Source: an uncultured Mycoplasmatota bacterium (lineage in GTDB: Bacteria; Bacillota_I; Bacilli_A; RF39; UBA660). Taken from it: a stretch of DNA of 28,744 bases. The notes beneath the pieces were generated by a model. The model had not been told where the DNA came from, searched no databases, and saw only the letters and a program-made list of their open reading frames with translations. Below are positions 15,013-23,700 of this stretch, in pieces. Position 1 is the first letter of the stretch. Each line of letters starts with the position of its first letter. The stretch lies in the NCBI GenBank assembly GCA_900546715.1, contig UREA01000019.1, forward strand, positions 1-28,744. Direction: 5' to 3'. The translations under genes were made by a program, and so were the position numbers.

Positions 15013-16532
15013 AAACAAAGGATATAATTATAACTTTAATTTTATCTATAACAATTGTTATTTTATATATAGTAAATGAATATACCAAAGTAGAGCTTGA
15101 GTATGCCGATACTGCATATCAAGTATATTTAAATGGTGAAGTAATTGGTTTAATTGAAAATGAAGATGCATTATATAATTTAATCAATGAAGAACAACAA
15201 ACAATTAAAAATGAATATAATGTTGATAGTGTATATCCACCAAATGTATTTGAAATAGTTGAAACTAAAACCTTTGATACAAATTATGCAACACCAGAAA
15301 GCATCTATAAAATGATAGAAGAAAGAGATGACTTTACAATTAAAGGTTATACAATAACTATTAGATACAACGAAGAAGATTATTATGAAGAAGAAGAGGT
15401 TCCTGAAGATTTTGTTATTAATGTATTAGATGTTGATGTATTTAATGAAGCTATAAAGAGTTTTATATTAGCATTTGTTAGCCTTGAAGATTATAATGAT
15501 TTTATGAACGGTGAAATAAAAGAATTAACAGATATTGGTCAAGTTATTAATAACATGTATTTTCAAGAACAAATTATGATTAAAGAAGCATATATTAGTG
15601 TCAATGATAAAATATATACTGATTCTGCAGAACTTGCTCAAGACCTACTTTTTGGTGTTGATGCCGAAATGGATACCTATGAAGTTCAAGCAGGAGATAG
15701 TATTGATAGTATTAGTGAAGATTTCGATTTAAATCCACAAGAATTCTTAATTGCTAATCCAACTTATCGTAGTGAAGATGTTATGCTTAATATTGGAGAA
15801 TCTGTAAATGTTACATTGTTAGATCCAATAGTTACATTCATTTATGATGTTTATCGTATTGAAGAATCAGTTACTCCATATTCTAAGCAAACAGTAACAG
15901 ATAACACTAAGGAATATGGTTATAGTGAAGTAACCCAAGCGGGAATAACTGGTTTATCACTTAACTATGAAACATATCAAGTTAAAAATGGTGAACAATC
16001 AAGTCAAATTAACATTTTAAATACAGTAACAGTTCGTTCTGTAGTTGATGAAATTACCACAGTTGGACCAAAGAGACCGGGAATTTCTGGTTCATATGTT
16101 AATTTATCTGGAGAATGGGGTTGGCCAACAAATCAACCATCAGTTATAACCAGTCGTTATAGCATGCGTTGGGGTAAACTTCATGAAGGTATTGATATTT
16201 CTGGTACAGGATATGGCTCACCAATATATGCTATTGCTGATGGAACAGTTGTAAATGTTTCTCCGGCATGTAGCAGTTGCTATCAATGGTCAAATGGTAA
16301 TTATGTAGTAGTAAGACATGATAATAATATCTATTCGGCATATCTTCATTTAAGTGGCTTTAATGTTAGTGTTGGTCAAACAGTTAGAAAAGGTGATATT
16401 ATTGCTTATATGGGTAATAGTGGCTTTGTTACAGGAACTCACCTACACTTAGGTTTATATGAAGGTGAACCATTCGCTGGTGGTTATACAAGATCATTAA
16501 ATCCATTAACAACTATTTATTCGGGGCTATAA
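15009..16532 (+). CDS. LysM/G5/M23 peptidoglycan endopeptidase
   Basis: This 507-residue protein is tethered or secreted by an N-terminal hydrophobic segment (about 5-22). The domains run in order: a region of about 200 residues without a recognised fold, a LysM domain (TYEVQAGDSIDSISEDFDLNPQEFLIANP, about 218-265), a G5-like domain (about 280-350), and a C-terminal M23 metallopeptidase. The zinc ligands H392 and D396 (HEGID) and the catalytic HLH at 478-480 are present, so it should be active. M23 enzymes cut peptide cross-links in peptidoglycan. It overlaps dnaB by 4 bases and walJ by 1, which suggests co-expression with replication and wall-sensing genes. Confidence 0.9.
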   Translation: MKTKDIIITLILSITIVILYIVNEYTKVELEYADTAYQVYLNGEVIGLIENEDALYNLINEEQQTIKNEYNVDSVYPPNVFEIVETKTFDTNYATPESIYKMIEERDDFTIKGYTITIRYNEEDYYEEEEVPEDFVINVLDVDVFNEAIKSFILAFVSLEDYNDFMNGEIKELTDIGQVINNMYFQEQIMIKEAYISVNDKIYTDSAELAQDLLFGVDAEMDTYEVQAGDSIDSISEDFDLNPQEFLIANPTYRSEDVMLNIGESVNVTLLDPIVTFIYDVYRIEESVTPYSKQTVTDNTKEYGYSEVTQAGITGLSLNYETYQVKNGEQSSQINILNTVTVRSVVDEITTVGPKRPGISGSYVNLSGEWGWPTNQPSVITSRYSMRWGKLHEGIDISGTGYGSPIYAIADGTVVNVSPACSSCYQWSNGNYVVVRHDNNIYSAYLHLSGFNVSVGQTVRKGDIIAYMGNSGFVTGTHLHLGLYEGEPFAGGYTRSLNPLTTIYSGL

Positions 16533-17296
16533 TGAAAATTTGTGTTTTATCTAGTGGTTCTAAAGGAAATGTCACCTATATGGAGGCAAATGGCAAGAAA
16601 TTTCTTTTAGATGCCGGACGAAATTATAAATATATTAATGAGAAATTAAAAGAAATAGATGTTGATATTAAGAGTATTGATTATATTATAATTAGTCATG
16701 ATCATAATGATCATATATCTGCTCTAAAAACCCTCATTAGTAAAACTCATGCAACAGTAATTATATCTTTAAAACAATTTTATGAAATAGAAGATTTAAA
16801 GAACTATGAACACATTATAACAATTGATGATGAATTAGAACTCTATGGAATAAAAATACTTTCCATCCATTCTAGTCATGATGCAATTGATTCTAGAAAT
16901 TTCATTTTTGATGATGGTCATGCCAAAATGGCTTATATAACTGATACAGGTTATGTTAATATTAAATATTTTAAATATCTTCGTAATTTAGATATATATT
17001 TATTTGAAAGTAATCATGATATTGAATTATTACAACACGGCCCCTATCCGGCTTGGCTTAAAAAAAGAGTATTAAGTGATGAAGGCCACTTATCTAATAA
17101 ATTAGCTTCATTTTATTTAAGTAAATTTATTGGAACTAATACTAAAAAAATTATTTTAATCCATTTAAGTGAGACAAATAATTTAGAAAGTATTGCAATG
17201 GAAACTATTAATAATACCTTTTTAGATAAAGGAATTAATTTTAATAATATAATTTGTGCTAAACAAGAAGAAAAGACAGAAGTGATTGAAGTATGA
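16532..17296 (+). CDS. walJ: WalJ/YycJ metallo-beta-lactamase-fold protein
   Basis: This 254-residue hydrolase of the metallo-beta-lactamase fold corresponds to YycJ/WalJ, an exonuclease-like protein. The zinc motif HDHNDH is at residues 56-61, the N-terminus MKICVLSSGSKGN is the family start, and further ligands lie in YITDTGY and ESNHD. In Bacillus it closes the walRKHI operon; here no walR or walK precedes it. It shares one base with the M23 gene and overlaps rlmH by 4 bases. Confidence 0.92.
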   Translation: MKICVLSSGSKGNVTYMEANGKKFLLDAGRNYKYINEKLKEIDVDIKSIDYIIISHDHNDHISALKTLISKTHATVIISLKQFYEIEDLKNYEHIITIDDELELYGIKILSIHSSHDAIDSRNFIFDDGHAKMAYITDTGYVNIKYFKYLRNLDIYLFESNHDIELLQHGPYPAWLKKRVLSDEGHLSNKLASFYLSKFIGTNTKKIILIHLSETNNLESIAMETINNTFLDKGINFNNIICAKQEEKTEVIEV

Positions 17297-17730
17297 TAAA
17301 AATATTATGTGTAGGTAAAATAAAAGAAGGATATTTACAAGATTTAATTAATGATTATCTAAAAAGAATTAGTAAATATCATAAAATAGAAATTATTGAA
17401 CTTAAAGATGATTCCAATTATCTAAAAGAAACGAGTAATTTATTAGAACATATAAAATCTAGTGATTATAATATAGCATTAGATATTAAAGGGAAAATGG
17501 TTAAAAGTGAAGAATTTGCAAGTATTATTGATAAAACATTTTTAACAAATAGCACTATTACTTTTATCATCGGTGGTTCCCTTGGGTTAAATGATGAAAT
17601 TAAAAGTAAGTGTCAGCAAATAATTAGTTTTTCTCATCTTACATTTCCCCATGGATTATTCCGTGGAATATTACTAGAACAAATCTATCGCAGTTTTAAA
17701 ATTTTAAATAATGAGACTTATCATAAATAA
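17293..17730 (+). CDS. rlmH: 23S rRNA pseudouridine-1915 N3-methyltransferase RlmH
   Basis: This SPOUT-class methyltransferase modifies pseudouridine 1915 in helix 69 of 23S rRNA using SAM. The start MIKILCVGKIKE, the SAM-binding knot FIIGGSLGLND (about residue 94) and the C-terminal HGLFRGILLEQIYRSFKILNNETYHK are all diagnostic. At 145 residues it is slightly shorter than the usual 155-160, but both ends are intact. The position after walJ matches Bacillus. Confidence 0.96.
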   Translation: MIKILCVGKIKEGYLQDLINDYLKRISKYHKIEIIELKDDSNYLKETSNLLEHIKSSDYNIALDIKGKMVKSEEFASIIDKTFLTNSTITFIIGGSLGLNDEIKSKCQQIISFSHLTFPHGLFRGILLEQIYRSFKILNNETYHK

Positions 17731-17739
17731 GGAGGAAGT

Positions 17740-18597
17740 ATGCATTTAATTGATGTTCAAAATTTATTTTGTAATGATATATCCTATTATAAAAGAGAAA
17801 TAAGTTATTTAACTTATCAAATTAGTTTGTATAAAAAAGCTTTGGTGGATTTAGAAAACAAAAAAGTATCTCAAATAGTTAAAGATTTAATCTATGAGAA
17901 ATATCATATAAGTAATAACAAAAACATTGATGTATTACATGGTATTTTAAAAAATGATTTATTTACTTTAGAAAAAAGATTAGAGCTAATTAATAAAAAA
18001 TATAGTATGTCTTTAAGTATTTATAATGCAATTAAGTATCGTCAGGAAATTACTCCCAATATGATTAATGTTATAAAAGAAAAGTTATCAGAAGAAAAAG
18101 TAAAAGATGCCGATTTAATTAAAATTATGGAATTAATCAAGGTACGCAATGGGCATGTATTAGTTAATGAAAAAGATGCCATATTTAGTGAAGATTTGTT
18201 TTTAGTGTTAAATATGTTAAATAGTGGTTTTGAAGAAATTGATGTTTCTATAAATACCGAAGAATCTTTAGAAGAAGTACTATCTAACATAATTAATATG
18301 TTAGATAGTACTAATATTGTAACACTTGATTTTTCCAAATATAAAAAAGAGGAACAAGTTTATCTTTATAAAAGATTACTACTTTTTTATCAAGATAAAA
18401 TATATAATTTAATTGAAGTATTAAAAAATAAAGATTACTATTTTGACATTGATCTTTTGAAACAAATTAAAGATGAATATAAAGAAACATATGCAATTTA
18501 TTTATTTATAAGAAATAAATTAGATGCCCTAAATCTAGAAGAAAAAGATGCTGTTTTAATAAATTTAGAACAAAGAAATAATAAGAAAAGGAACTAG
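17740..18597 (+). CDS. Protein of unknown function, helical (285 aa)
   Basis: I do not recognise this 285-residue protein. It has no signal peptide or membrane segment, is rich in Lys, Glu, Leu and Ile, and should be almost wholly alpha-helical. A coiled-coil-like N-terminal part (about 15-45) is followed by helical stretches. It has only one cysteine (C11) and no recognisable catalytic motif. GGAGG precedes ATG, the gap to rlmH is nine bases, and the next gene starts three bases after its stop. It is therefore part of the operon, and a housekeeping or structural role is possible but unproven. Confidence 0.8.
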   Translation: MHLIDVQNLFCNDISYYKREISYLTYQISLYKKALVDLENKKVSQIVKDLIYEKYHISNNKNIDVLHGILKNDLFTLEKRLELINKKYSMSLSIYNAIKYRQEITPNMINVIKEKLSEEKVKDADLIKIMELIKVRNGHVLVNEKDAIFSEDLFLVLNMLNSGFEEIDVSINTEESLEEVLSNIINMLDSTNIVTLDFSKYKKEEQVYLYKRLLLFYQDKIYNLIEVLKNKDYYFDIDLLKQIKDEYKETYAIYLFIRNKLDALNLEEKDAVLINLEQRNNKKRN

Positions 18598-18600
18598 ATA

Positions 18601-19410
18601 ATGACTATAGAAAATTTAAAAAAATGTAAATATGGCTTAACTCATAGTGGAACATTTCATGCTGATGATGTTTTTGCTACTGCTTTTATTAAAATTATTA
18701 ATCCAAATATAAAAGTAATTAGAGCATCAAGTGTACCTGTAGATTTTAAAGAAATCGTTTATGATATTGGTAATGGATTATTTGATCATCATGGAAATGA
18801 TAATAAAAAAAGACCAAATGGCATTCCCTATGCGGCTTTTGGTAAGCTTTGGGCTCATTTTGCTCCCTTTATTTATGATGATTATATTGTTAAAAAGATT
18901 GATAAAAAGTTTATTGCTCCCTTAGATTTATCAGATAATACAGGTTCACCAGATACATTATGTTCTGCCATTGCAGCAATGAATCCAGTTGATGAAGCAA
19001 ATGGTGATAAAGAGTTTGCTGAAGCAGTTAAATTTGCTACAATAATCCTAAAAAATTTAATTCAACATGAAATGAATTATTATGAGGAAGAAAAAGAAGT
19101 TAAAGAAATATATGAAAAAAGTATAAATAAAGAAATAATTGTATTAGATAAACACTTGCATTTTACTGATTACCTACCAAAAACAGAAGCAATATATGTT
19201 ATATTTCCATCAAATCGTGGTGGATACTCAGCTCAAGGTGTGCCAATAAATAATGATACAATTGAGTTAAAAAGGCCCTTTCCGGCATCATGGACACAAG
19301 ATTTACCAGAATATTTAACTTTTTGTCATAGCTCGAGATTTTTAATATCAGCTCGTACTCTTGATGATATAATTTATGCTTGTAATATAGCTCTAAAGGA
19401 TGGTGAATAA
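18601..19410 (+). CDS. MYG1-family protein (putative DHH-type phosphoesterase)
   Basis: This 269-residue protein has the MYG1/UPF0160 signature: GLTHSGTFHADDVFATA (about 13-29), YDIGNGLFDHHGND (about 54-67), and a middle GIPYAAFGKLWAHF. The His-Asp clusters resemble the metal sites of DHH phosphoesterases, and eukaryotic MYG1 is a 3'-5' RNA exonuclease. The bacterial role is unknown; an exonuclease function is inferred. The C-terminal half (GGYSAQGVPINN, then FPASW) also fits the family. It shares one base with ung (TAATG). Confidence 0.85.
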   Translation: MTIENLKKCKYGLTHSGTFHADDVFATAFIKIINPNIKVIRASSVPVDFKEIVYDIGNGLFDHHGNDNKKRPNGIPYAAFGKLWAHFAPFIYDDYIVKKIDKKFIAPLDLSDNTGSPDTLCSAIAAMNPVDEANGDKEFAEAVKFATIILKNLIQHEMNYYEEEKEVKEIYEKSINKEIIVLDKHLHFTDYLPKTEAIYVIFPSNRGGYSAQGVPINNDTIELKRPFPASWTQDLPEYLTFCHSSRFLISARTLDDIIYACNIALKDGE

Positions 19411-20069
19411 TGATAGGTAATGATTGGGATGAAGCCCTAAAAGTAATTTGGAATAGTAATGGTTTTAAGTGTTTTTATAAAAAGGTCATGCAAGAATATG
19501 ATACTAAAACTATTTATCCTCCGAAAAATTATATTTTTAATGCTTTAAAATTAACAAGTTTTAAAGATACGAAAGTAGTTATTGTAGGACAAGATCCATA
19601 TCATGAAGAGCATCAAGCTCATGGTTTATCTTTTTCGGTTCAAAAAGGTGTTAAGTTACCACCATCACTACAAAATATCTATAAAGAATTAGAAGCCGAT
19701 TTAGGTATTAAACCTAGAATTGATGGTGATTTAACTGGTTGGGCTAGGCAAGGTGTATTACTTCTTAATGCTGTTTTAACAGTTGAAAAAGGTCATGCCG
19801 GAAGTCATAGAAATATGGGTTGGGAATTATTAACTGATTATATAATAAAAGTACTAAATAAAAAAGATAGTCCTGTAGTCTTTATATTGTGGGGAAACTT
19901 TGCTAAAGAAAAGGCAAAACTTATAACTAATCCGATACATTATATTATAATGAGTCCTCATCCATCACCATTCTCCGCGTACTCAGGATTTTTTGGAAGT
20001 AAGCCTTTTTCCAAAACTAATAATTATTTAGTATCCCATGGTTTAACTCCAATTGATTGGAGCAAATAA
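19410..20069 (+). CDS. ung: Uracil-DNA glycosylase
   Basis: This base-excision repair enzyme removes uracil from DNA. The family 1 motifs are complete: the water-activating GQDPYH with Asp62, LLLNAVLTVE around residue 112, and the minor-groove HPSPFSAYSGF loop from His184. At 219 residues it is the normal bacterial length. It is the last gene of the run from rplI, and its stop codon is inside the following terminator stem. Confidence 0.97.
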   Translation: MIGNDWDEALKVIWNSNGFKCFYKKVMQEYDTKTIYPPKNYIFNALKLTSFKDTKVVIVGQDPYHEEHQAHGLSFSVQKGVKLPPSLQNIYKELEADLGIKPRIDGDLTGWARQGVLLLNAVLTVEKGHAGSHRNMGWELLTDYIIKVLNKKDSPVVFILWGNFAKEKAKLITNPIHYIIMSPHPSPFSAYSGFFGSKPFSKTNNYLVSHGLTPIDWSK

Positions 20070-20098
20070 AAAGTTCTCAAAACCAGAGAACTTTTTAT
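20066..20098. terminator. Bidirectional terminator between ung and lemA
   Basis: A perfect 13-bp stem (ATAAAAAGTTCTC at 20066-20078 with its complement at 20086-20098) has A and T tracts on both sides. It contains the stop codon of ung (20067-20069) and that of the minus-strand gene (20095-20097). Confidence 0.88.
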
Positions 20099-20631
20099 AG
20101 TTTAAAGTCATCAATTACAGCATCTTGCATATTCTTACCATCAAAAAATGGTTTAATTTTATACCTGTGGATTTTAGCAACAATATTAGAAGGAAATTTT
20201 CTAATTATTTGATTTAACTTAGATGTATTATTATTATAATAGGTTTTACTAGATGCTAGTGTTTCATTTAATTCATCAATTTTCTTTAATAATTCATTAA
20301 ATTCTTTATTATTTAATTTTTCATGATCATTTTTAACTTCCATTATTATATTCATGGCTTCTGTTAATTTTCTATCCATTTCATAATTAGTAATTCTTTT
20401 ATCTTTTAATTCAATATAGTCTTTCAAATAATCCTTTTTAGTTACTTCCTTTTTTATTTGTATATTTAATTTACAAATAATATCATATTTTTCTCTTAGG
20501 GCATCATCAATAATACTTTCAGCCTTTTCTATTTTAGTTTTATAAATTGCTAAATTATTATAAGTTGTAACATATAATATCAAAATCAAACAAACAACAA
20601 TTATAATTATTAAAATTAATGTTATTAACAT
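20095..20631 (-). CDS. LemA-family protein
   Basis: This 178-residue protein has an N-terminal membrane helix (about 3-24) followed by a long helical bundle. The LemA pattern is recognisable: YNNLAIYKTKIEKAESIIDDALREKYDIICKL near the start, and YYNNNTSKLNQIIRKFPSNIVAKIHRYKIKPFFD near the end. It is more diverged than usual in the first motif, where family members have R-x-D-L-I-P-N-L. The function of LemA proteins is not settled. It is a single-gene unit, with GGTGAT before ATG and TACAAT as a possible -10. Confidence 0.82.
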   Translation of the reverse strand: MLITLILIIIIVVCLILILYVTTYNNLAIYKTKIEKAESIIDDALREKYDIICKLNIQIKKEVTKKDYLKDYIELKDKRITNYEMDRKLTEAMNIIMEVKNDHEKLNNKEFNELLKKIDELNETLASSKTYYNNNTSKLNQIIRKFPSNIVAKIHRYKIKPFFDGKNMQDAVIDDFKL

Positions 20632-20770
20632 ATCATCACCATAATAATTGTACTATAAATAACTAAATTTTAAAAGAGTTTGTAAATTGTTTTACATTAA
20701 ATCCACACACTTTTATAACAATTGCGTGGGTTTAGTAAAGTAAATATTTTGTAGTTTTATGTATGAATTC

Positions 20771-20799
20771 TTGTTATATATCTAATTTTTTGGTAAAAT
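20771..20799 (+). promoter_or_regulatory. Promoter of the flippase gene
   Basis: TTGTTA (20771-20776), 17 bases, then TGG-TAAAAT (20791-20799) form an extended -10 promoter. Upstream, an imperfect inverted repeat (AAATCCAC at 20699-20706 with GTGGGTTT at 20726-20733) lies in the divergent lemA-flippase region. It has no T run and could be an operator. Confidence 0.6.
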
Positions 20800-20822
20800 A
20801 TATATGAATCGAGGCAAATAAT

Positions 20823-22397
20823 ATGAAGAAAAATTCATTTTTAGAAGGTACTATTATTGCAACATTAGCCTTAGTCTTTACAAAAATTTTAGGAATGCTT
20901 TATGTTATTCCTTTTTATGCTATAATTGGTTCACAAGGTAGTTCCTTATATAGTTATGCTTATAATATTTATTTAATATTTTTAAGTATTTCCTCTGCTG
21001 GTATTCCTGTTGCTATGAGCAAAATTGTTAGTGAATATGAGTCCCTTGGCTTAAAAGAAGCAAAGGTTCGTTCATTTAAATTAGGTATATTTATTGTATC
21101 TATATTATCGGCGGTATGTTTTATTTTCTTGATGTTTTTTTCTGAAAATGTAGCCCGCTTAATAGTTGGGGATATGACTGGAGGAAACTCCCTAGAAGAT
21201 ATTACTTTAGTAATATTTGTTGTTTCATTTGCAGTTTTAATCATACCTTTTTTAAGTGTTGCCAAAGGATACTTACAAGGACATAAATATATTAAACCTT
21301 CAAGTGTATCGCAAATGATTGAACAAATTGTCCGTATTTTAGTTATTGTTTGTGGTAGTTATTTTGTAATTCGTATTTTACATAAATCTGTATCAGTTGG
21401 TGTTGCAGTAGCTGTATCTGGAGCTTTCGTCGGAGGTCTAGCTGCGATAATTTATATTGCTAGAAAAATAGTTACTCATAAAAAAGAATTAAGTTTAGAT
21501 AAAAAATTAGAAAGGGATAATATATCTAATAAAGAAATATTAAAAAAGATTTGTTCATATGCAATTCCTTTTGTAATTATTAATTTAACTGTAAATATCT
21601 ATAATACCGTTGATATGTCTTTAATTATTAGAACACTTTCTAATATTGGTTTTAGTGGGGCAGATTCAGAATATGTTGCAGGTGTTGTAACTACCTGGGG
21701 CTACAAATTAAATATGATAGTAACAGCAGTTGCTACAGGTTTGACTGTTAGTTTAATTCCTAATATAGTAACTGAATATACCAAAAAGAATTACAAAAAA
21801 CTAAACAAAATATTAAATCAAGCACTTCAAATTATTTTATTTATATCTATTCCTGCAGCATTTGGTTTGTCTTTTCTAGCTGAACCAGTATGGAATGTCT
21901 TTTATGGTGTTAATGAGCTAGGTTCAACTGTATTTAGATTAAGTATAATTACTGCTATATTTAGTAATCTTTATTTAATTTCTATTCAAGCAGCACAAGG
22001 ATTAAATGAATATAAAACAGTATATGCTGCTGTAATAATTGGTTTTGTTACTAATGCTCTTTTAGATGTACCATTAATGCTTTTATGTAATAAAATAGGT
22101 ATTCCTGCATATTACGGAGCAAGTATAGCTACCATGATTGGCTTTACTTTTGCTATAATAGTTGTACTTCGAAAAATTAAAAAATACCCCGATATTAGTT
22201 ATAAAGAAACCTGGATTATGTTAAGAGATATTATAATTGCTTTAATTATTATGTTATTAGTATTATATGTTATGAATTTAGTGGTACCATTCCATTTAAA
22301 TAATAAATTTGTATCAATTCTTGATATTTGCTTATATGCTTTAGTTGGGGGAGCAATTTATATAGTTATTACATATCGTATGGGAAGTATTAATTAA
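20823..22397 (+). CDS. YtgP/SpoVB-type lipid II flippase (MurJ-like)
   Basis: This 524-residue protein with about 14 membrane segments belongs to the MVF/MATE-like exporters that flip lipid-linked wall precursors. The N-terminus KNSFLEGTIIATLALVFTKILGMLYVIPFY and the following GSSLYSYAYNIYLIFLSISSAGIPVAMSKIVSEY are characteristic of Bacillus YtgP and SpoVB. A role as the MurJ-type lipid II flippase fits the three FemAB genes that follow. Oddity: after the TAA stop at 22395 the same frame stays open for 31 more codons (to TGA 22493), reading FFGKKMVGKVLKVITFGKVK and then acidic residues. This looks like a lost cytoplasmic tail. Confidence 0.88.
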   Translation: MKKNSFLEGTIIATLALVFTKILGMLYVIPFYAIIGSQGSSLYSYAYNIYLIFLSISSAGIPVAMSKIVSEYESLGLKEAKVRSFKLGIFIVSILSAVCFIFLMFFSENVARLIVGDMTGGNSLEDITLVIFVVSFAVLIIPFLSVAKGYLQGHKYIKPSSVSQMIEQIVRILVIVCGSYFVIRILHKSVSVGVAVAVSGAFVGGLAAIIYIARKIVTHKKELSLDKKLERDNISNKEILKKICSYAIPFVIINLTVNIYNTVDMSLIIRTLSNIGFSGADSEYVAGVVTTWGYKLNMIVTAVATGLTVSLIPNIVTEYTKKNYKKLNKILNQALQIILFISIPAAFGLSFLAEPVWNVFYGVNELGSTVFRLSIITAIFSNLYLISIQAAQGLNEYKTVYAAVIIGFVTNALLDVPLMLLCNKIGIPAYYGASIATMIGFTFAIIVVLRKIKKYPDISYKETWIMLRDIIIALIIMLLVLYVMNLVVPFHLNNKFVSILDICLYALVGGAIYIVITYRMGSIN

Positions 22398-22473
22398 TTT
22401 TTTGGTAAAAAAATGGTTGGGAAAGTTTTAAAAGTAATAACTTTTGGTAAAGTTAAAATTAAAGGTGAAAATG

Positions 22474-23700
22474 ATGACTCTGAAGAAAATTGATGAAAAA
22501 ACTTATGAATTATTTGTTAAATCTAGTAATTTAAGTAGCTTTTATCAAAGTATAGAATGGTATCATTTAAAACTTGATGAAGGCAAAACTTGTGAATTGC
22601 TTGGTTTATATGATGACGATACTTTAGTTGGAGTTTCTCTAATTATTTATGTTAAAGTTTTAAAGAAATATTATTACGCCTATGCATCAAGGGGATTTAT
22701 TTATGATTATTCTAATTTAGAAGAGTTCAGTCGTGCTTTAAAAGAATACTTTAATAAAAAAGTTATTTTTGTTAAAATTGATCCTCCGATAATTCTTAAT
22801 TTATATGATAAATCTGGAGAAAAGGATTTTAAGTTAGAAAACCGTCAGCTAATAGAAAGACTTAAATATATTGGGTTTAAGCATCATGGATTTAATATGG
22901 CTTTTGAAACAGAACAATTTCGTTTTGTTCATGCCCTAAAACTGACAGATAGTTATAACGAACAATTAAAACAGATGAGTAAAAGCACTAGAAAAAATAT
23001 TGAACTTGCTAAATTTCGTGGTGTAAACATAAAACTTGTAGATAAAAATGAATTAAATGAAGTATTGAAATTTCTAAATATGAGCAGTGATCGAAAACAT
23101 TTTTCTAGTTTAAGCAAGAAATTTTATGAAAGATTGCTTGATAATTTTAAAGATAATATTAAATTATATTTAGTTTATATTGACAAAAAAGAATACATTA
23201 AAAATTTGCAAGACAAAATAAATGCTGAAGAAAATAAATTACAAGATTTAAAGAAAAAAATGGAACATGATAATATTGGACGTAAATTAAAAAAAGAAGA
23301 AGAATTAATTAATGGTGCAATAAAAAAATATAATGATGAATTAAATGAAGCTCAAAAGATGGATAATATTACTTATATTGCAGCAATGGTTACTATAACT
23401 AAATATAAAGAAGTAGTATCTTTTGCAAGTGGTATGGATAATTCGTATCGCAAATTTAATCCTAAATATGTAATGTATCCAAAAATGATTGAAGAGGCAA
23501 TTAATGAGCACTTAGAATACGTTAATTTTCTAGGAGTAAAAAATATTTTTGATAGAAATGATCCGGACTACGGAATGTATGAAGTAAAAAAAGGTTTCGG
23601 AGGTAAAACTGTAGAATATATCGGGGAATTTGATTTGCCAATAAATCATGCATTATATTATTCATATAAATTAATTAAAAAAGTCAAAGGGAGAAAATAA
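22474..23700 (+). CDS. FemAB/MurM-family peptidyltransferase, copy 1
   Basis: This 408-residue enzyme belongs to the FemXAB family, which uses aminoacyl-tRNA to add branch amino acids to lipid II for peptidoglycan cross-bridges. Two GNAT-like domains are separated by a coiled-coil arm (about 240-295, KEYIKNLQDKINAEENKLQDL and on). The C-terminal YEVKKGFGGKTVEYIGEFDLPINHALYY is typical. I choose ATG 22474 (MTLKKIDEK), with AGGTGA five bases upstream; TTG 22444 and ATG 22471 are in frame but worse spaced. It overlaps the open extension of the flippase frame and shares one base with copy 2. Confidence 0.9.
   Translation: MTLKKIDEKTYELFVKSSNLSSFYQSIEWYHLKLDEGKTCELLGLYDDDTLVGVSLIIYVKVLKKYYYAYASRGFIYDYSNLEEFSRALKEYFNKKVIFVKIDPPIILNLYDKSGEKDFKLENRQLIERLKYIGFKHHGFNMAFETEQFRFVHALKLTDSYNEQLKQMSKSTRKNIELAKFRGVNIKLVDKNELNEVLKFLNMSSDRKHFSSLSKKFYERLLDNFKDNIKLYLVYIDKKEYIKNLQDKINAEENKLQDLKKKMEHDNIGRKLKKEEELINGAIKKYNDELNEAQKMDNITYIAAMVTITKYKEVVSFASGMDNSYRKFNPKYVMYPKMIEEAINEHLEYVNFLGVKNIFDRNDPDYGMYEVKKGFGGKTVEYIGEFDLPINHALYYSYKLIKKVKGRK

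Noticed and set aside
22413..22493. A separate 26-residue gene between the flippase and the first fem gene
   Set aside because: It has no ribosome-binding site and is in the same frame as the flippase, so a lost or read-through tail explains it better.
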